NCBI RefSeq assembly: GCF_001612765.1
Contig: NZ_BDBB01000019.1
Coordinates: 108,161 to 172,160, forward strand
Length of the DNA stretch: 64,000 nucleotides
From: Nocardia arthritidis NBRC 100137
GTDB lineage: Bacteria > Actinomycetota > Actinomycetes > Mycobacteriales > Mycobacteriaceae
Direction of reading: 5' to 3'
Shown: piece by piece, positions 27,500 through 36,472 of the stretch
Numbering within the stretch: position 1 is the stretch's first letter
How the letters are laid out: each line of letters begins with the position of its first letter
Program-made: the position numbers and the translations under genes
The notes under the pieces: generated by a model
Told to the model about the DNA's origin: nothing
The model's database searches: none
What the model saw: the letters and a program-made list of their open reading frames with translations, nothing else

Positions 27500-27994
27500 A
27501 TGACTGAGACGCAAGTGACCTGGCTGACCCCGGAGTCGCACGACAGGCTCAAGAGCGAACTCGACGCGCTCATCGCCAACCGTCCGGTCATCGCCGCCGA
27601 GATCAACGAACGCCGGGAAGAGGGCGACCTCAAGGAGAACGGCGGGTACCACGCCGCCCGCGAGGAGCAGGGTCAGCAGGAGGCGCGCATTCGCCAGCTG
27701 CAGGAGCTGCTGAACAATGCCAAGGTCGGCGTCGCACCGACCAAGTCCGGCGTCGCGCTTCCCGGGTCGGTCGTCAAGGTCTACTACGACGGCGACGAGA
27801 CGGACACCGAAACCTTCCTGATCGCCACCCGTGAGGAGGGCCTCAGCGATTCGAAGCTGGAGACCTACTCGCCGAACTCTCCGCTCGGTGGCGCGCTCAT
27901 CGACGCCAAGGTGGGCGAGACCAGGGAATACACGCTGCCCAACGGCAACACGATGAAGGTCACCCTGCTCAGCGCCGAGCCCTACCACAGCTGA
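27500..27994 (+). CDS. greA: Transcription elongation factor GreA
   Basis: 164 residues. GreA rescues backtracked RNA polymerase by stimulating transcript cleavage through acidic residues at the tip of its N-terminal coiled coil. That coiled coil (to about 78) holds EINERREEGDLKENGGYHAA with the acidic tip; the C-terminal FKBP-like domain holds LPGSVVKVYY and ends YSPNSPLGGALI ... SAEPYHS. The start at 27500 matches mycobacterial GreA. It has a long structured leader and a strong downstream hairpin. Confidence 0.96.
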   Translation: MTETQVTWLTPESHDRLKSELDALIANRPVIAAEINERREEGDLKENGGYHAAREEQGQQEARIRQLQELLNNAKVGVAPTKSGVALPGSVVKVYYDGDETDTETFLIATREEGLSDSKLETYSPNSPLGGALIDAKVGETREYTLPNGNTMKVTLLSAEPYHS

Positions 27995-28041
27995 TGCACT
28001 CGGCCGCGGCCCCGCGCCCGGCCGACACCCCCGCGGACACG

Positions 28042-28074
28042 AGCGGCCGCGCCCGATCATCGGGTGCGGCCGCT
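28042..28074. terminator. Strong hairpin between convergent greA and metB
   Basis: Arms 28042-28057 and 28059-28074 pair at all 16 positions, one as a G-T wobble, around a single central base; the practical loop is the central GATCATC. It sits 47 bases after greA and 18 bases after metB on the other strand. No U-tract, as usual in high-GC actinobacteria. Likely a bidirectional terminator. Confidence 0.75.
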
Positions 28075-28091
28075 TCCTCATATCCGTGAAC

Positions 28092-29234
28092 CTAGCTCAA
28101 TGCCTGCTCGATGTCCGCGAGCAGGTCGCTGACATCCTCGATACCGACCGAGAGCCGCACCAGATCGGCGGGCACCTCCAGCTCGGACCCCTCGGTGGAG
28201 GCGTGCGTCATCGCGGCCGGATGCTCGATCAACGACTCGATGCCGCCCAGCGACTCGGCGAGGGTGAACACCTCGGTCCGCGAGCAGAACTTGCGCGCGG
28301 CCTCTACGTCGCCGTGCAACCGCACCGAGATCATCCCGCCGAACCGGCGCATCTGCTTGCCCGCGACGGCATGGCCGGGGTGCTCCGGCAGACCGGGGTA
28401 GATCACCTGCGAGATCGACGGATGCCGGGACAGGAAGTCGGCGAGGATTTCGGCGTTGTCACAGTGCCGGTCCATCCGCAGCGCGAGCGTCTTGATGCCG
28501 CGCAGTGTGAGGAAAGCGTCGAACGGGCCGGGGATGGCGCCCGCGCCGTTCTGCAGGAAGGCGAACGCCGCGTCGAGTTCCGGATCGTCGGTGATCAGCG
28601 CGCCGCCGATGACGTCGGAGTGGCCGCCGAGGTACTTGGTGGTGGAGTGCACCACGATGTCGGCGCCGAGCAGCAGGGGCTGCTGCAGATAGGGGGTCGC
28701 GAAGGTGTTGTCGACGACCAGCTTCGCGCCCGCCGCGTGCGCGACCTCGGCCAGTGCCGGGATGTCGCCGATGCTCAGCAGCGGGTTGGTCGGGGTTTCG
28801 ATCCACACCAGCTTGGTGTTCGACCGGATCGCGGCACGCATCTCGTCGACGTTGAACACGTGCGCGGGCGAGTGCTCGATCCCCCACTGGCTGAAGACCT
28901 TGTCGATCAGCCGGAAGGTGCCGCCGTAGGCGTCGTCGGGGATCACGATGTGATCGCCCGGACGCAGCGTGGCGCGCAGCGCGCAGTCGGTCGCGGCCAT
29001 GCCGGAGGCGAAGGCCCGGCCGTAGCGGCCCGATTCCAGCGCGGCGAGGTTCGCCTCCAGCACCGACCGGGTGGGGTTGCCGGTGCGGGCGTACTCGAAA
29101 CCGCCGCGCAGACCGCCCACGCCGTCCTGGGCGAACGTCGAACTCGCGTAGATGGGCACATTCACCGCGCCGGTCTGCGGATCGGGTTCATACCCGGCGT
29201 GCACGGCCCGTGTGGAGAATCCCAGCTCGCTCAT
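28092..29234 (-). CDS. metB: Cystathionine gamma-synthase
   Basis: 380 residues from the ATG at 29234; the N-terminus MSELGFSTRAVHAGYEPD is the family standard. A PLP enzyme that joins O-succinyl- or O-acetyl-homoserine with cysteine to give cystathionine. Visible motifs are YARTGNPTR, ASGMAATDCA, VVDNTFATPYLQQP and the PLP lysine in STTKYLGGHSD (about 199). Together with cbs at 35.9 kb it suggests both directions of transsulfuration. Methionine gamma-lyase-type activity cannot be excluded. Confidence 0.92.
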   Translation of the reverse strand: MSELGFSTRAVHAGYEPDPQTGAVNVPIYASSTFAQDGVGGLRGGFEYARTGNPTRSVLEANLAALESGRYGRAFASGMAATDCALRATLRPGDHIVIPDDAYGGTFRLIDKVFSQWGIEHSPAHVFNVDEMRAAIRSNTKLVWIETPTNPLLSIGDIPALAEVAHAAGAKLVVDNTFATPYLQQPLLLGADIVVHSTTKYLGGHSDVIGGALITDDPELDAAFAFLQNGAGAIPGPFDAFLTLRGIKTLALRMDRHCDNAEILADFLSRHPSISQVIYPGLPEHPGHAVAGKQMRRFGGMISVRLHGDVEAARKFCSRTEVFTLAESLGGIESLIEHPAAMTHASTEGSELEVPADLVRLSVGIEDVSDLLADIEQALS

Positions 29235-29466
29235 GAGGGTCAGCCTAATCGGGGCGATCCCTGGGCAACTTCCAGGTGTGCGCATATCTCGGCCGCGCCT
29301 GCGGCAGAATCGGGCAAATCTCCACAACGGCGTCGACGCAGCGGGATCCTGCCCCGCGGGTCCGGTCGATTTCCGCGACCTGCGGAGTTGCGTCGGAAAT
29401 CTTTCGCCCGAGAGCAGGGGGCGTGAGCTCGGTCTCACCGGACCGGCCCCCATTTAGGCTGACTCC

Positions 29467-30642
29467 ATGGTCACTGTGGAAGAACTGTTCGCTACCGACG
29501 CACTGCTGTCCGAGGACGAACGCGAGATCCGGGACACCGTCGCGGCCTTCGCGGCCCGGCGGCTGCGACCGCACATCGCGGACTGGTTCGAGGCGGGCAC
29601 CTTCCCGGCCCGCGAGCTGGCCCCGGAGCTGGGCGAGCTGGGACTGCTCGGCATGCATCTGGAGGGATACGGCTGCGCGGGCATGTCGGCGACCACCTAC
29701 GGCCTGGCCTGCCAGGAGCTGGAGGCGGTTGACTCGGGTGTCCGCAGCATGGTCTCGGTCCAGGGTTCGCTGGCGATGACCGCGATTCACGAATTCGGCT
29801 CGGAGGAACAGAAGCAGCAATGGCTGCCGGAACTGGCCGCGGGCCGGGCGATCGGCTGCTTCGGGCTCACCGAACCCGACTTCGGCTCGAACCCTGGCGG
29901 CATGCGCACCCGGGCGAAGCGCGACGGCGCGGACTGGGTGTTGAACGGCGCGAAGATGTGGATCACCAACGGGTCGGTGAGCGATGTCGCGGTGGTCTGG
30001 GCGCAGACCGAAGACGAGGGCAGGCAGGTGATCCGCGGGTTCCTGGTGCCCGCGGGGACGCCCGGGTTCACAGCGCGGGAGATGCACCGCAAACTGTCGC
30101 TGCGCGCGTCGGTCACCGCGGAACTGGACTTCGACGACGTGCGCTTGCCCGCCGACGCGGTGCTGCCCGGATCGCGGGGGCTGGCCTCGCCGCTGGCATG
30201 CCTGAGCGAGGCGCGCTTCGGCATCGTCTTCGGCGCGCTCGGCGCGGCACGCGAGTGCCTGGCGTCCACCATCGAGTACGCCAGGACCCGCGAGGTGTTC
30301 GACAAGCCGCTGGCCGCCTACCAGCTCACCCAGGCCAAGCTGGCCGACATGGCGCTGGAGTTCGGCAAGGGACAGCTGCTCGCGCTGCACATCGGGCGGC
30401 TGAAGGACCGCGGCGTGGCGACACCGGAGCAGGTGAGCGCGGGCAAGCTGAACAGCACGCGCGAGGCCATCGCCATCGCCCGCGAGTGCCGCACCATCCT
30501 CGGCGCCAACGGCATCACGCTCGACTACCCCGTGCTCCGCCATGCGAACAATCTGGAGTCGGTGCTCACCTACGAGGGCACCGCGGAGGTGCATCAGCTG
30601 GTGCTCGGCCGGGCCCTGACCGACGCGAATGCCTTCCGCTGA
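29467..30642 (+). CDS. gcdH: Glutaryl-CoA dehydrogenase-like acyl-CoA dehydrogenase
   Basis: 391 residues. The flavin motifs GCFGLTEPDFGSNPGG and KMWITNGS and the catalytic Glu in LTYEGTAEVH (about 369) mark an acyl-CoA dehydrogenase. VDSGVRSMVSVQ contains the Arg typical of glutaryl-CoA dehydrogenases, which both oxidise and decarboxylate glutaryl-CoA to crotonyl-CoA in lysine and tryptophan breakdown. No partner genes for that pathway adjoin it. Divergent from metB. A short-chain FadE with other specificity remains possible. Confidence 0.85.
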   Translation: MVTVEELFATDALLSEDEREIRDTVAAFAARRLRPHIADWFEAGTFPARELAPELGELGLLGMHLEGYGCAGMSATTYGLACQELEAVDSGVRSMVSVQGSLAMTAIHEFGSEEQKQQWLPELAAGRAIGCFGLTEPDFGSNPGGMRTRAKRDGADWVLNGAKMWITNGSVSDVAVVWAQTEDEGRQVIRGFLVPAGTPGFTAREMHRKLSLRASVTAELDFDDVRLPADAVLPGSRGLASPLACLSEARFGIVFGALGAARECLASTIEYARTREVFDKPLAAYQLTQAKLADMALEFGKGQLLALHIGRLKDRGVATPEQVSAGKLNSTREAIAIARECRTILGANGITLDYPVLRHANNLESVLTYEGTAEVHQLVLGRALTDANAFR

Positions 30643-30737
30643 AAGCTATTTCACAGGGATATTCGCCGAATCGCGTTCAAATAGCAGAGCGGCCGAGAGA
30701 TGAGTTCGAGACCGAAGAAAACTGAAAAATTGCTGGT

Positions 30738-31724
30738 CTAACGGAAATCGTCCTCGTCGGGGAAGTCGAAGTACTCGCGCGCTGACGGGTGGGCGCCGCC
30801 GGACCTCGTCCCATCGCCCCGGTGCTGTCCCCGAGTTCGCGCACCGTGCTGGTGCCGTTGCCGCCCTGGACCGTCCTGCCACGGCACGCTCTCCCCGCGG
30901 TCGGTCCACCGGTCCCACTGCCATTCCGCACCGGAGTCCGGCCGCTCTTCCCACTGCTGCCCCCGCGCCGCCTGCTGATCCATCCACAGCTGCTCACGAG
31001 CCGCGTCCGAGCGGCCGCGCTGGTAGGCCGCGGCCCGTCCGCGGACCGCGGGCATCTCCTCCTCCAGCTCGCCGAGCCAGTTCTCCCAGCGTTGCTGCAT
31101 CGGGCGGACCATGCCGCCGCCGAGGCCGACCACCAGGATGCCGCCGATGGTGGCGAGCACCGTGATGAGGATCGGCAGCGTGACGGAGGTGGCCACGCCG
31201 ATCTGGTTCAGCGCCGCCACGATGCCGATACCCCACACGAACACCGCCGCGACCCGGCCGAGCATCGGGCCGTAGGACAGGCCGCCGAGCAGGCTGCCGA
31301 CCATCTCGCGCGTCGCGTGGGCGACCGCGCCCGCGACGACCAGGATGACTATCGCGACGCCCGCCTTGGGCAGCCAGGCGACGATGCCGTCGATCGTGTC
31401 GCTCACCGGATTGGACCCGAAGACCCCGAAGCCCAGTTGCAGGGCGAGCAACAGGATCGCGTAGTACGCCAGTTTCGCCAGCAGATCGCGGGCGTCGTAG
31501 CGACTGCGCGACAGCAGCTGCCGGATCCCGCCGCGCTCGACGAGGCGATCGAAACCGACCCGCTCCAGCACCTTCCCCATGATCGTGGCGACCGCTTTGG
31601 CGGCCAGCCAGCCGATGAGCAGGATGAGCAGGAACCCGGCGAGTTGGGGCACGAACCTCGCCACGGAACTCCACGCGTCGGACAATCCCTGCTGGTAATC
31701 GATAGCCGAACTGGAGGTGCGCAT
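30738..31724 (-). CDS. Mechanosensitive-channel-like membrane protein (conserved TM-helix family)
   Basis: 328 residues from the ATG at 31724. Four to five membrane segments: FVPQLAGFLLILLIGWLAAK, a segment around LAYYAILLLALQLGFGV, AGVAIVILVVAGAVAHA, one near VAAVFVWGIGIVAAL and TLPILITVLATIGGILVVGLG. This is the small MscS-related CmpX/TM-helix family, lacking the MscS beta domain. The C-terminal 110 residues are a hydrophilic Gln/Trp/Arg-rich tail ending in acidic YFDFPDEDDF. Ion conduction is not established for such proteins. Confidence 0.75.
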   Translation of the reverse strand: MRTSSSAIDYQQGLSDAWSSVARFVPQLAGFLLILLIGWLAAKAVATIMGKVLERVGFDRLVERGGIRQLLSRSRYDARDLLAKLAYYAILLLALQLGFGVFGSNPVSDTIDGIVAWLPKAGVAIVILVVAGAVAHATREMVGSLLGGLSYGPMLGRVAAVFVWGIGIVAALNQIGVATSVTLPILITVLATIGGILVVGLGGGMVRPMQQRWENWLGELEEEMPAVRGRAAAYQRGRSDAAREQLWMDQQAARGQQWEERPDSGAEWQWDRWTDRGESVPWQDGPGRQRHQHGARTRGQHRGDGTRSGGAHPSAREYFDFPDEDDFR

Positions 31725-32004
31725 TACCTGCCCTTCGCTATCCGTCGACAACATGACGTTTGCCACGATGACATATTGCCCGGTTATACCTCTCAGACTT
31801 CACTCGGCAACGCGATTTGCGAAGAAGTTGCCAAAATCTGATGAATGAGACAGGACCACTGAAATAGGCCCCTCCGGGCCGAACGGCCGTCCAGCGGGCT
31901 ATCCGGCGCGGGCTCGATCCCGTGATGCGAGCCGGGCGCGGATTACGGTCCGGGAGAACCGAATTGGTCCTGCGCGCGCCGCGAACGGACACTACTGTCG
32001 GTGC

Positions 32005-33630
32005 ATGTCGTCGATCCGCGCCGCCGAGGTCCTCGCGGCACTGTCGCTGACCACCGATCTCGCCACCGGGATGCCGTTGGAAAAGGGGCTGGCCACCTGC
32101 CTGGTAGCCACCCACCTCGCCGAGCGGATCGGGCTGGCGGACGCCGAGCGCCACGCCGTCTTCCTCGCCGCACTGCTGGCCGCCCTCGGATGTACCGGCC
32201 GCGCCTCGGAGAATGCGGAGTCGTATGCCGACGACATCGCCTTCCAACGCGCGTGCCATGTGCTCGACCCCGGTGATTCCACCGTCTTCACCGCGCAGCT
32301 GCGCCGATTCGGCCACTGGTCGCCCGCCGCCCAATCCGCGCTGCGCAATCGGTTCGTCGCGCAGGTGCAGGCCGGCGCCCCGCGGGCCCTGCGTTCGTCG
32401 AGCGAGCTGGTCCGGGCGCTCGGATCGCGACTGGGCCTGCCGGATGCCGCCGTTCGCGCGCTGACCGAGGTGGAGGAACGCTGGGACGGACTCGGTGCGC
32501 CGGACCGGCTGCGCGGGGAGGCCATCTCGCTCGCCGGACGGATCCTGCACGTGGCCGAACAGGCAGTGCTCGCGCTGGAGGGGGTCGGCGAGGAACCCGC
32601 GACCGCCCTGCCGGTGGGCGGCAACTTCCCGCGCCGAGGAACCGAGCATCGGGGGGGTGGGTTCGGGCACGACCCCGCGCTGGGCGCGGTGGCGAGCCGG
32701 CCGGGCGTCGTACTCGGCGAGTTGCGGCGACGAGCCGGTGGGCACCTCGACCCCGACCTGGTGGCCGTCTGTGACGCGGATGCCATCCGCGCGGTGCTCG
32801 ACGTCCCCGACCTGCTCGCCGCCGTCCTCGCCGCGGAACCAGGGGCGCAGGCCACGCTCCCGTCCGCCAAACTCGACCGGCCCGGCCTCGCGCTGGCCAT
32901 GGTCGTCGACCTGAAAGGCCGTTACCTGCTTGGGCATTCGGCGCACGTGGCCGGACTGGCCGATGCCGCGGCCGGCCGGATGGGCGTGCCCGCCGACGAC
33001 CGGGCGGTACTGCGCGCCGCCGCCCTGCTGCACGATCTCGGCCGGGCCGCGGTGTCCAGCACGGTCTGGGACCGCGGCGGCCCGCTCGGACCGCAGGACT
33101 GGAAACGCGTACGGCTGCGCGGTTATTGGACCGAACGCATCCTGCGCCGCTGCCCCGGGCTGGCGGATCTGGCCGAACTCACCGCAGGGCACGACGAACG
33201 ACTCGACGGCAGCGGCTATCCCCCCGGTGCGCGGGATGCTTCGCCGGGGGCCCGATTACTCGCGGCCGCGAACATCTTCGCGGCCTGCACCGAAGCGCGA
33301 CCCTATCGTCCGGCCGCTCGTCCCGAGGAAGCCGCGGCGCACCTCGGCGCCGAAGTCGCCGCGGGGCGCCTCGACGGTGACGCCTGCACCGCCGTGATCG
33401 CGGCCGCCGCGGAGCGCCCCGGCCCCGGCGGCCACGGCCTCTCCGCCACCGAGATCGACGTCCTGCGCCTGTCGGCTCGCGGCCGCTGTGGCCGGGAGAT
33501 TGCCGCCGAACTGCTCCTCCCCGAACGCACCGTCACCCACCACCTCACCGAATTGCGCACCAAGACCGGCCACCGCACCCGGGCGGGCGCCGCGGTCTTC
33601 GCCATGTCCCACCACCTCTTGCCCGGTTGA
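32005..33630 (+). CDS. HD-GYP-like phosphohydrolase fused to LuxR-type DNA-binding domain
   Basis: 541 residues. Central HD features: YLLGHSAHVAGLADAAA, AALLHDLGRAAV (HD pair) and GHDERLDGSGYPPGA, a GYP-type signature. The C-terminal 65 residues form a LuxR helix-turn-helix (LSATEIDVLRLSARGRCGREIAAEL, then ERTVTHHLTELRTKTG). An N-terminal helical domain (1-165) has a weaker HD-like repeat. The combination suggests a regulator responding to a nucleotide or small phospho-ligand. Cyclic-di-GMP hydrolysis is only a possibility. No linked target genes were seen. Confidence 0.78.
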   Translation: MSSIRAAEVLAALSLTTDLATGMPLEKGLATCLVATHLAERIGLADAERHAVFLAALLAALGCTGRASENAESYADDIAFQRACHVLDPGDSTVFTAQLRRFGHWSPAAQSALRNRFVAQVQAGAPRALRSSSELVRALGSRLGLPDAAVRALTEVEERWDGLGAPDRLRGEAISLAGRILHVAEQAVLALEGVGEEPATALPVGGNFPRRGTEHRGGGFGHDPALGAVASRPGVVLGELRRRAGGHLDPDLVAVCDADAIRAVLDVPDLLAAVLAAEPGAQATLPSAKLDRPGLALAMVVDLKGRYLLGHSAHVAGLADAAAGRMGVPADDRAVLRAAALLHDLGRAAVSSTVWDRGGPLGPQDWKRVRLRGYWTERILRRCPGLADLAELTAGHDERLDGSGYPPGARDASPGARLLAAANIFAACTEARPYRPAARPEEAAAHLGAEVAAGRLDGDACTAVIAAAAERPGPGGHGLSATEIDVLRLSARGRCGREIAAELLLPERTVTHHLTELRTKTGHRTRAGAAVFAMSHHLLPG

Positions 33631-33855
33631 TCCGGTTCGCCCCGCGGAATCACGTTCGCGCACAGGGCTCGAGATGCGCGACTCGTGCGAGGCCGGCCTC
33701 ACACGAGTCGCGGGCGGGATGGGTAGAGGATTGTTACCTCTTGTCATTCAGGTGCCATATGGGTGTCACCGTCAGGCCAAGGGAAATGCGGATGATATTG
33801 GGGGACCCGGGCATTGGGGCGATGCCTCCACCGCCACACCATCGGAGGTGCGAAG

Positions 33856-33933
33856 ATGCACACGTTGACGATCGACCCTCGCGCACCGTGGTCGGTTCCG
33901 GATGTACTGGGAGCCTGCCATGTTCGTGCGTGA
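33856..33933 (+). CDS. Possible 25-residue leader peptide before DUF4254 gene
   Basis: A short frame with an excellent ribosome-binding site (GGAGG seven bases before ATG 33856). It overlaps the start of the DUF4254 gene (ATG 33920) in a different frame and stops 14 bases inside it. It may couple translation or be a chance frame; no homolog is recognised. The product begins MHTLTIDPRAP. Confidence 0.3.
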   Translation: MHTLTIDPRAPWSVPDVLGACHVRA

Positions 33934-34399
33934 CCATCTGCCGCGGCGCTCCCACGGCGTCGCCCGCCGACTGCCGGATCAGCGCGAATTGGTGGCTGCC
34001 TTCGGCGGTCGACCGAGTGATCCTGCGGACGACCATCCCCTGCTCGGCTGGGCCGCGACACTGGCCGCGCTGCACCGCAGGCGCCACCGCGATCCGCTGG
34101 CCGCAGCCGGAATAGATTGCCGCCGAGCGGAATTGGTCGCGGCCATCGACGCGTGGGTGGTCGACCAGCTGCCCAGGAAGCGGTCGACAGATCATCTGCG
34201 CGCCGAATCCGTAGGCGCCACGGTCGACCGCATGGCCGCCGCGCACGTCCACGCCAGCCACCTGTTGCACACCGCCGAGAAGGTGTCCGACGCGCGGGTG
34301 CACGCCGCCTGGTACCGGCTGGCCCTGCTGGCCGACGAATGGACCGACCTGATCACCGGCGGCGTGCGCGAAACGGTGCGCGGCAGGAGACCGGCGTAG
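33920..34399 (+). CDS. DUF4254 domain protein
   Basis: 159 residues from the ATG at 33920 (GGGAG six bases upstream; an ATG at 33902 has poorer spacing). Typical DUF4254 sequence: LPDQRELVAAF, DHPLLGWAATLAALHRRRHRD, RRAELVAAIDAWVVDQLP, AESVGATVDRMAAAHVHA, and VHAAWYRLALLADEWTDL. It is a helical protein of unknown function common in Nocardia and related genera. It has no visible operon partner. Confidence 0.72.
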   Translation: MFVRDHLPRRSHGVARRLPDQRELVAAFGGRPSDPADDHPLLGWAATLAALHRRRHRDPLAAAGIDCRRAELVAAIDAWVVDQLPRKRSTDHLRAESVGATVDRMAAAHVHASHLLHTAEKVSDARVHAAWYRLALLADEWTDLITGGVRETVRGRRPA

Positions 34400-34494
34400 G
34401 CCGACAGCCGAGAGGCGCCCTACTCGCCGCACTGCCCTGTGCGGTACGGCGAGTCGGCGCTAGAGCATCGCTGTCCGGATCGGTCGGTGTCCGC

Positions 34495-35883
34495 CTACCG
34501 GCCCAGGCTGCCCGTGCTGAGGAAGCCGAGCAGGTCGTGGCGGGTGATCACGCCGACGGGCTTGCCGTCTTCGACGACCATGAGCGCGTCGGTATCCGAG
34601 AGCGCCTTCGTCGCGGCGGAGATGGGCTCGCCCGAACCGATCAGCGGGAACGAGGGGCTCATGTGCTGAGCCACCGAATCGGTCAGGTGGGCCCGGCCCT
34701 CGAAGACCGCCGAGAGCAGATCGCGTTCGGACACGCTGCCCGCGACCTCGCCCGCCATGACCGGCGGCTCGGCGCCGACCACGGGCATCTGGGACACGCC
34801 GTACTCGCGCAGGATCTCGATCGCGTCGCGCAGCGTCTCCGACGGGTGGGTGTGCACCAGGTCCGGCAGCGCGCCGGACTTGCCCCGCAGCACGTCACCC
34901 ACGAGTGGTTCGGCGGTGCCGTCCAGCCGCTCGCGGAGGAAGCCGTAGGAACTCATCCACTCGTCGTTGAAGATCTTCGACAGGTAGCCGCGGCCGCCGT
35001 CGGGCAGCAGCACCACGACCACCGCGTCCGGATCGCGTCGCGCCACCTCGACGGCGGCGACGACCGCCATGCCGCAGGAACCACCGACCAGCAGGCCCTC
35101 CTCGCGGGCCAGCCTGCGGGTCATGTCGAAGGAGTCCGCGTCGGAGACCGCGATGATCTCGTCCGGCACGGCGGGGTCATAGGCCGACGGCCAGAAGTCC
35201 TCGCCGACGCCCTCGACCAGGTACGGCCGCCCCGTGCCGCCGGAGTACACCGAGCCCTCGGGGTCGGCGCCGATGATCTGGACCTTCCCGCCGGAGACCT
35301 CCTTGAGGTAGCGGCCGGTGCCGGTGATGGTGCCGCCGGTGCCGACACCCGCCACGAAGTGGGTGACCTTGCCGTCGGTGTCGCGCCAGATCTCCGGGCC
35401 GGTGGTCTCGTAGTGGCTGGCCGGACCGCCGGGGTTGGAGTACTGGTCGGGCTTCCACGCGCCGTCGATCTCGCGGACCAGGCGGTCGGAGACGCTGTAG
35501 TAGCTGTTCGGGTGGTCCGGCGGCACCGCGGTCGGGCAGACCACGACCTCGGCGCCGTAAGCGCGCAGCACGTTGCGCTTGTCCTCGCTCACCTTGTCGG
35601 GGCAGACGAACACGCAGTTGTAGCCGCGCTGCTGCGCGACCAGGGCGAGGCCGACGCCGGTGTTGCCGGAGGTGGGCTCGACGATGGTGCCGCCCGGCCG
35701 CAGCTTCCCGGACTGCTCGGCGGCGTCGATCATCTTCACCGCGATCCGGTCCTTCGAACTGCCGCCCGGGTTCAAGTATTCGATCTTGGCCGCGACCAGC
35801 CCCGCGTTCGGTCCCACGACCGAGTTCAACCGGACCAGCGGCGTGTTGCCGATGAGATCCACGACATGATCCGCGATGCGCAT
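34495..35883 (-). CDS. cbs: Cystathionine beta-synthase
   Basis: 462 residues from the ATG at 35883, matching the mycobacterial N-terminus (MRIADHVVDLIGNTPLVRL). The PLP lysine lies in GGSSKDRIA; PTSGNTGVGLALVA and VGTGGTITGTGRYLKE are PLP-binding loops. A C-terminal pair of CBS domains (about 335-460) includes SQMPVVGAEPPV and KPVGVITRHDLLGF, which in homologs bind S-adenosylmethionine. No heme domain. Makes cystathionine from homocysteine and serine; in M. tuberculosis it lies near metB. Confidence 0.95.
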   Translation of the reverse strand: MRIADHVVDLIGNTPLVRLNSVVGPNAGLVAAKIEYLNPGGSSKDRIAVKMIDAAEQSGKLRPGGTIVEPTSGNTGVGLALVAQQRGYNCVFVCPDKVSEDKRNVLRAYGAEVVVCPTAVPPDHPNSYYSVSDRLVREIDGAWKPDQYSNPGGPASHYETTGPEIWRDTDGKVTHFVAGVGTGGTITGTGRYLKEVSGGKVQIIGADPEGSVYSGGTGRPYLVEGVGEDFWPSAYDPAVPDEIIAVSDADSFDMTRRLAREEGLLVGGSCGMAVVAAVEVARRDPDAVVVVLLPDGGRGYLSKIFNDEWMSSYGFLRERLDGTAEPLVGDVLRGKSGALPDLVHTHPSETLRDAIEILREYGVSQMPVVGAEPPVMAGEVAGSVSERDLLSAVFEGRAHLTDSVAQHMSPSFPLIGSGEPISAATKALSDTDALMVVEDGKPVGVITRHDLLGFLSTGSLGR

Positions 35884-35986
35884 GGCCCCCATAGTTGCAG
35901 ACGCACTAACTGTGAGTTCGCGCACGCCGCGCGCAGCGGCCTCGGAGTGCGCGCGAACCGGCGCCCGCAGCCTTAGGATCGCTGCC

Positions 35987-36448
35987 ATGAGGCAGCCGAA
36001 CATCACCCGCGCCGCAACGCTTCTGGCCGGATCGGCGCTGGCTCTAGTGGTCGGATCGGGCGCGCAGGCGGAGGCGGCGACCGTCGAATTCCCGCAGGTG
36101 CCGACGCTCGCGCGCGGCGGTCTGTGCTGGACCAGCATCCGCACCTGGGCCGACACCGGTCCCGAATGGCCGGGGCGCGCCATCCTCAATGTCCGCGCGC
36201 TCCCCGTCAACGGTATCGGGCCCGGTATCTACCCGCTGGCGCCGCTGTGCGAGGTCCGCACCACCGTCGCGTGGCGCAATGTCACCACCGGGGCGACGGG
36301 CAGCTACGACAACGTCGTGGTCACCGGCATCTACGGCAGCATCCAGTACGCGCTGTTCCAGGACACCGGCCCCGGCCTCGTCGAGGTCACCGTCTCCACC
36401 GACGCGGCGAGCATCCCCGCTCGCGGCAGCTTCGTCGTACCGGGCTGA
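35987..36448 (+). CDS. Small secreted protein of unknown function
   Basis: 153 residues: a cleavable signal peptide (RAATLLAGSALALVVGSGAQA, cut near AQAEA) and a mature beta-rich domain of about 125 residues with two cysteines (GGLCWTSIRTW and LAPLCEVRT) that could pair. No known domain was identified. Divergent from cbs, and followed 25 bases later by the GDSL esterase in the same direction. Likely extracellular or in the cell envelope. Confidence 0.7.
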   Translation: MRQPNITRAATLLAGSALALVVGSGAQAEAATVEFPQVPTLARGGLCWTSIRTWADTGPEWPGRAILNVRALPVNGIGPGIYPLAPLCEVRTTVAWRNVTTGATGSYDNVVVTGIYGSIQYALFQDTGPGLVEVTVSTDAASIPARGSFVVPG

Positions 36449-36472
36449 CCTCGTTTTCGTAAAATTCCTGGC

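Noticed and set aside
34117..35976. 619-codon plus-strand frame opposite cbs
   Set aside because: Antisense to cystathionine beta-synthase with no recognisable domain.
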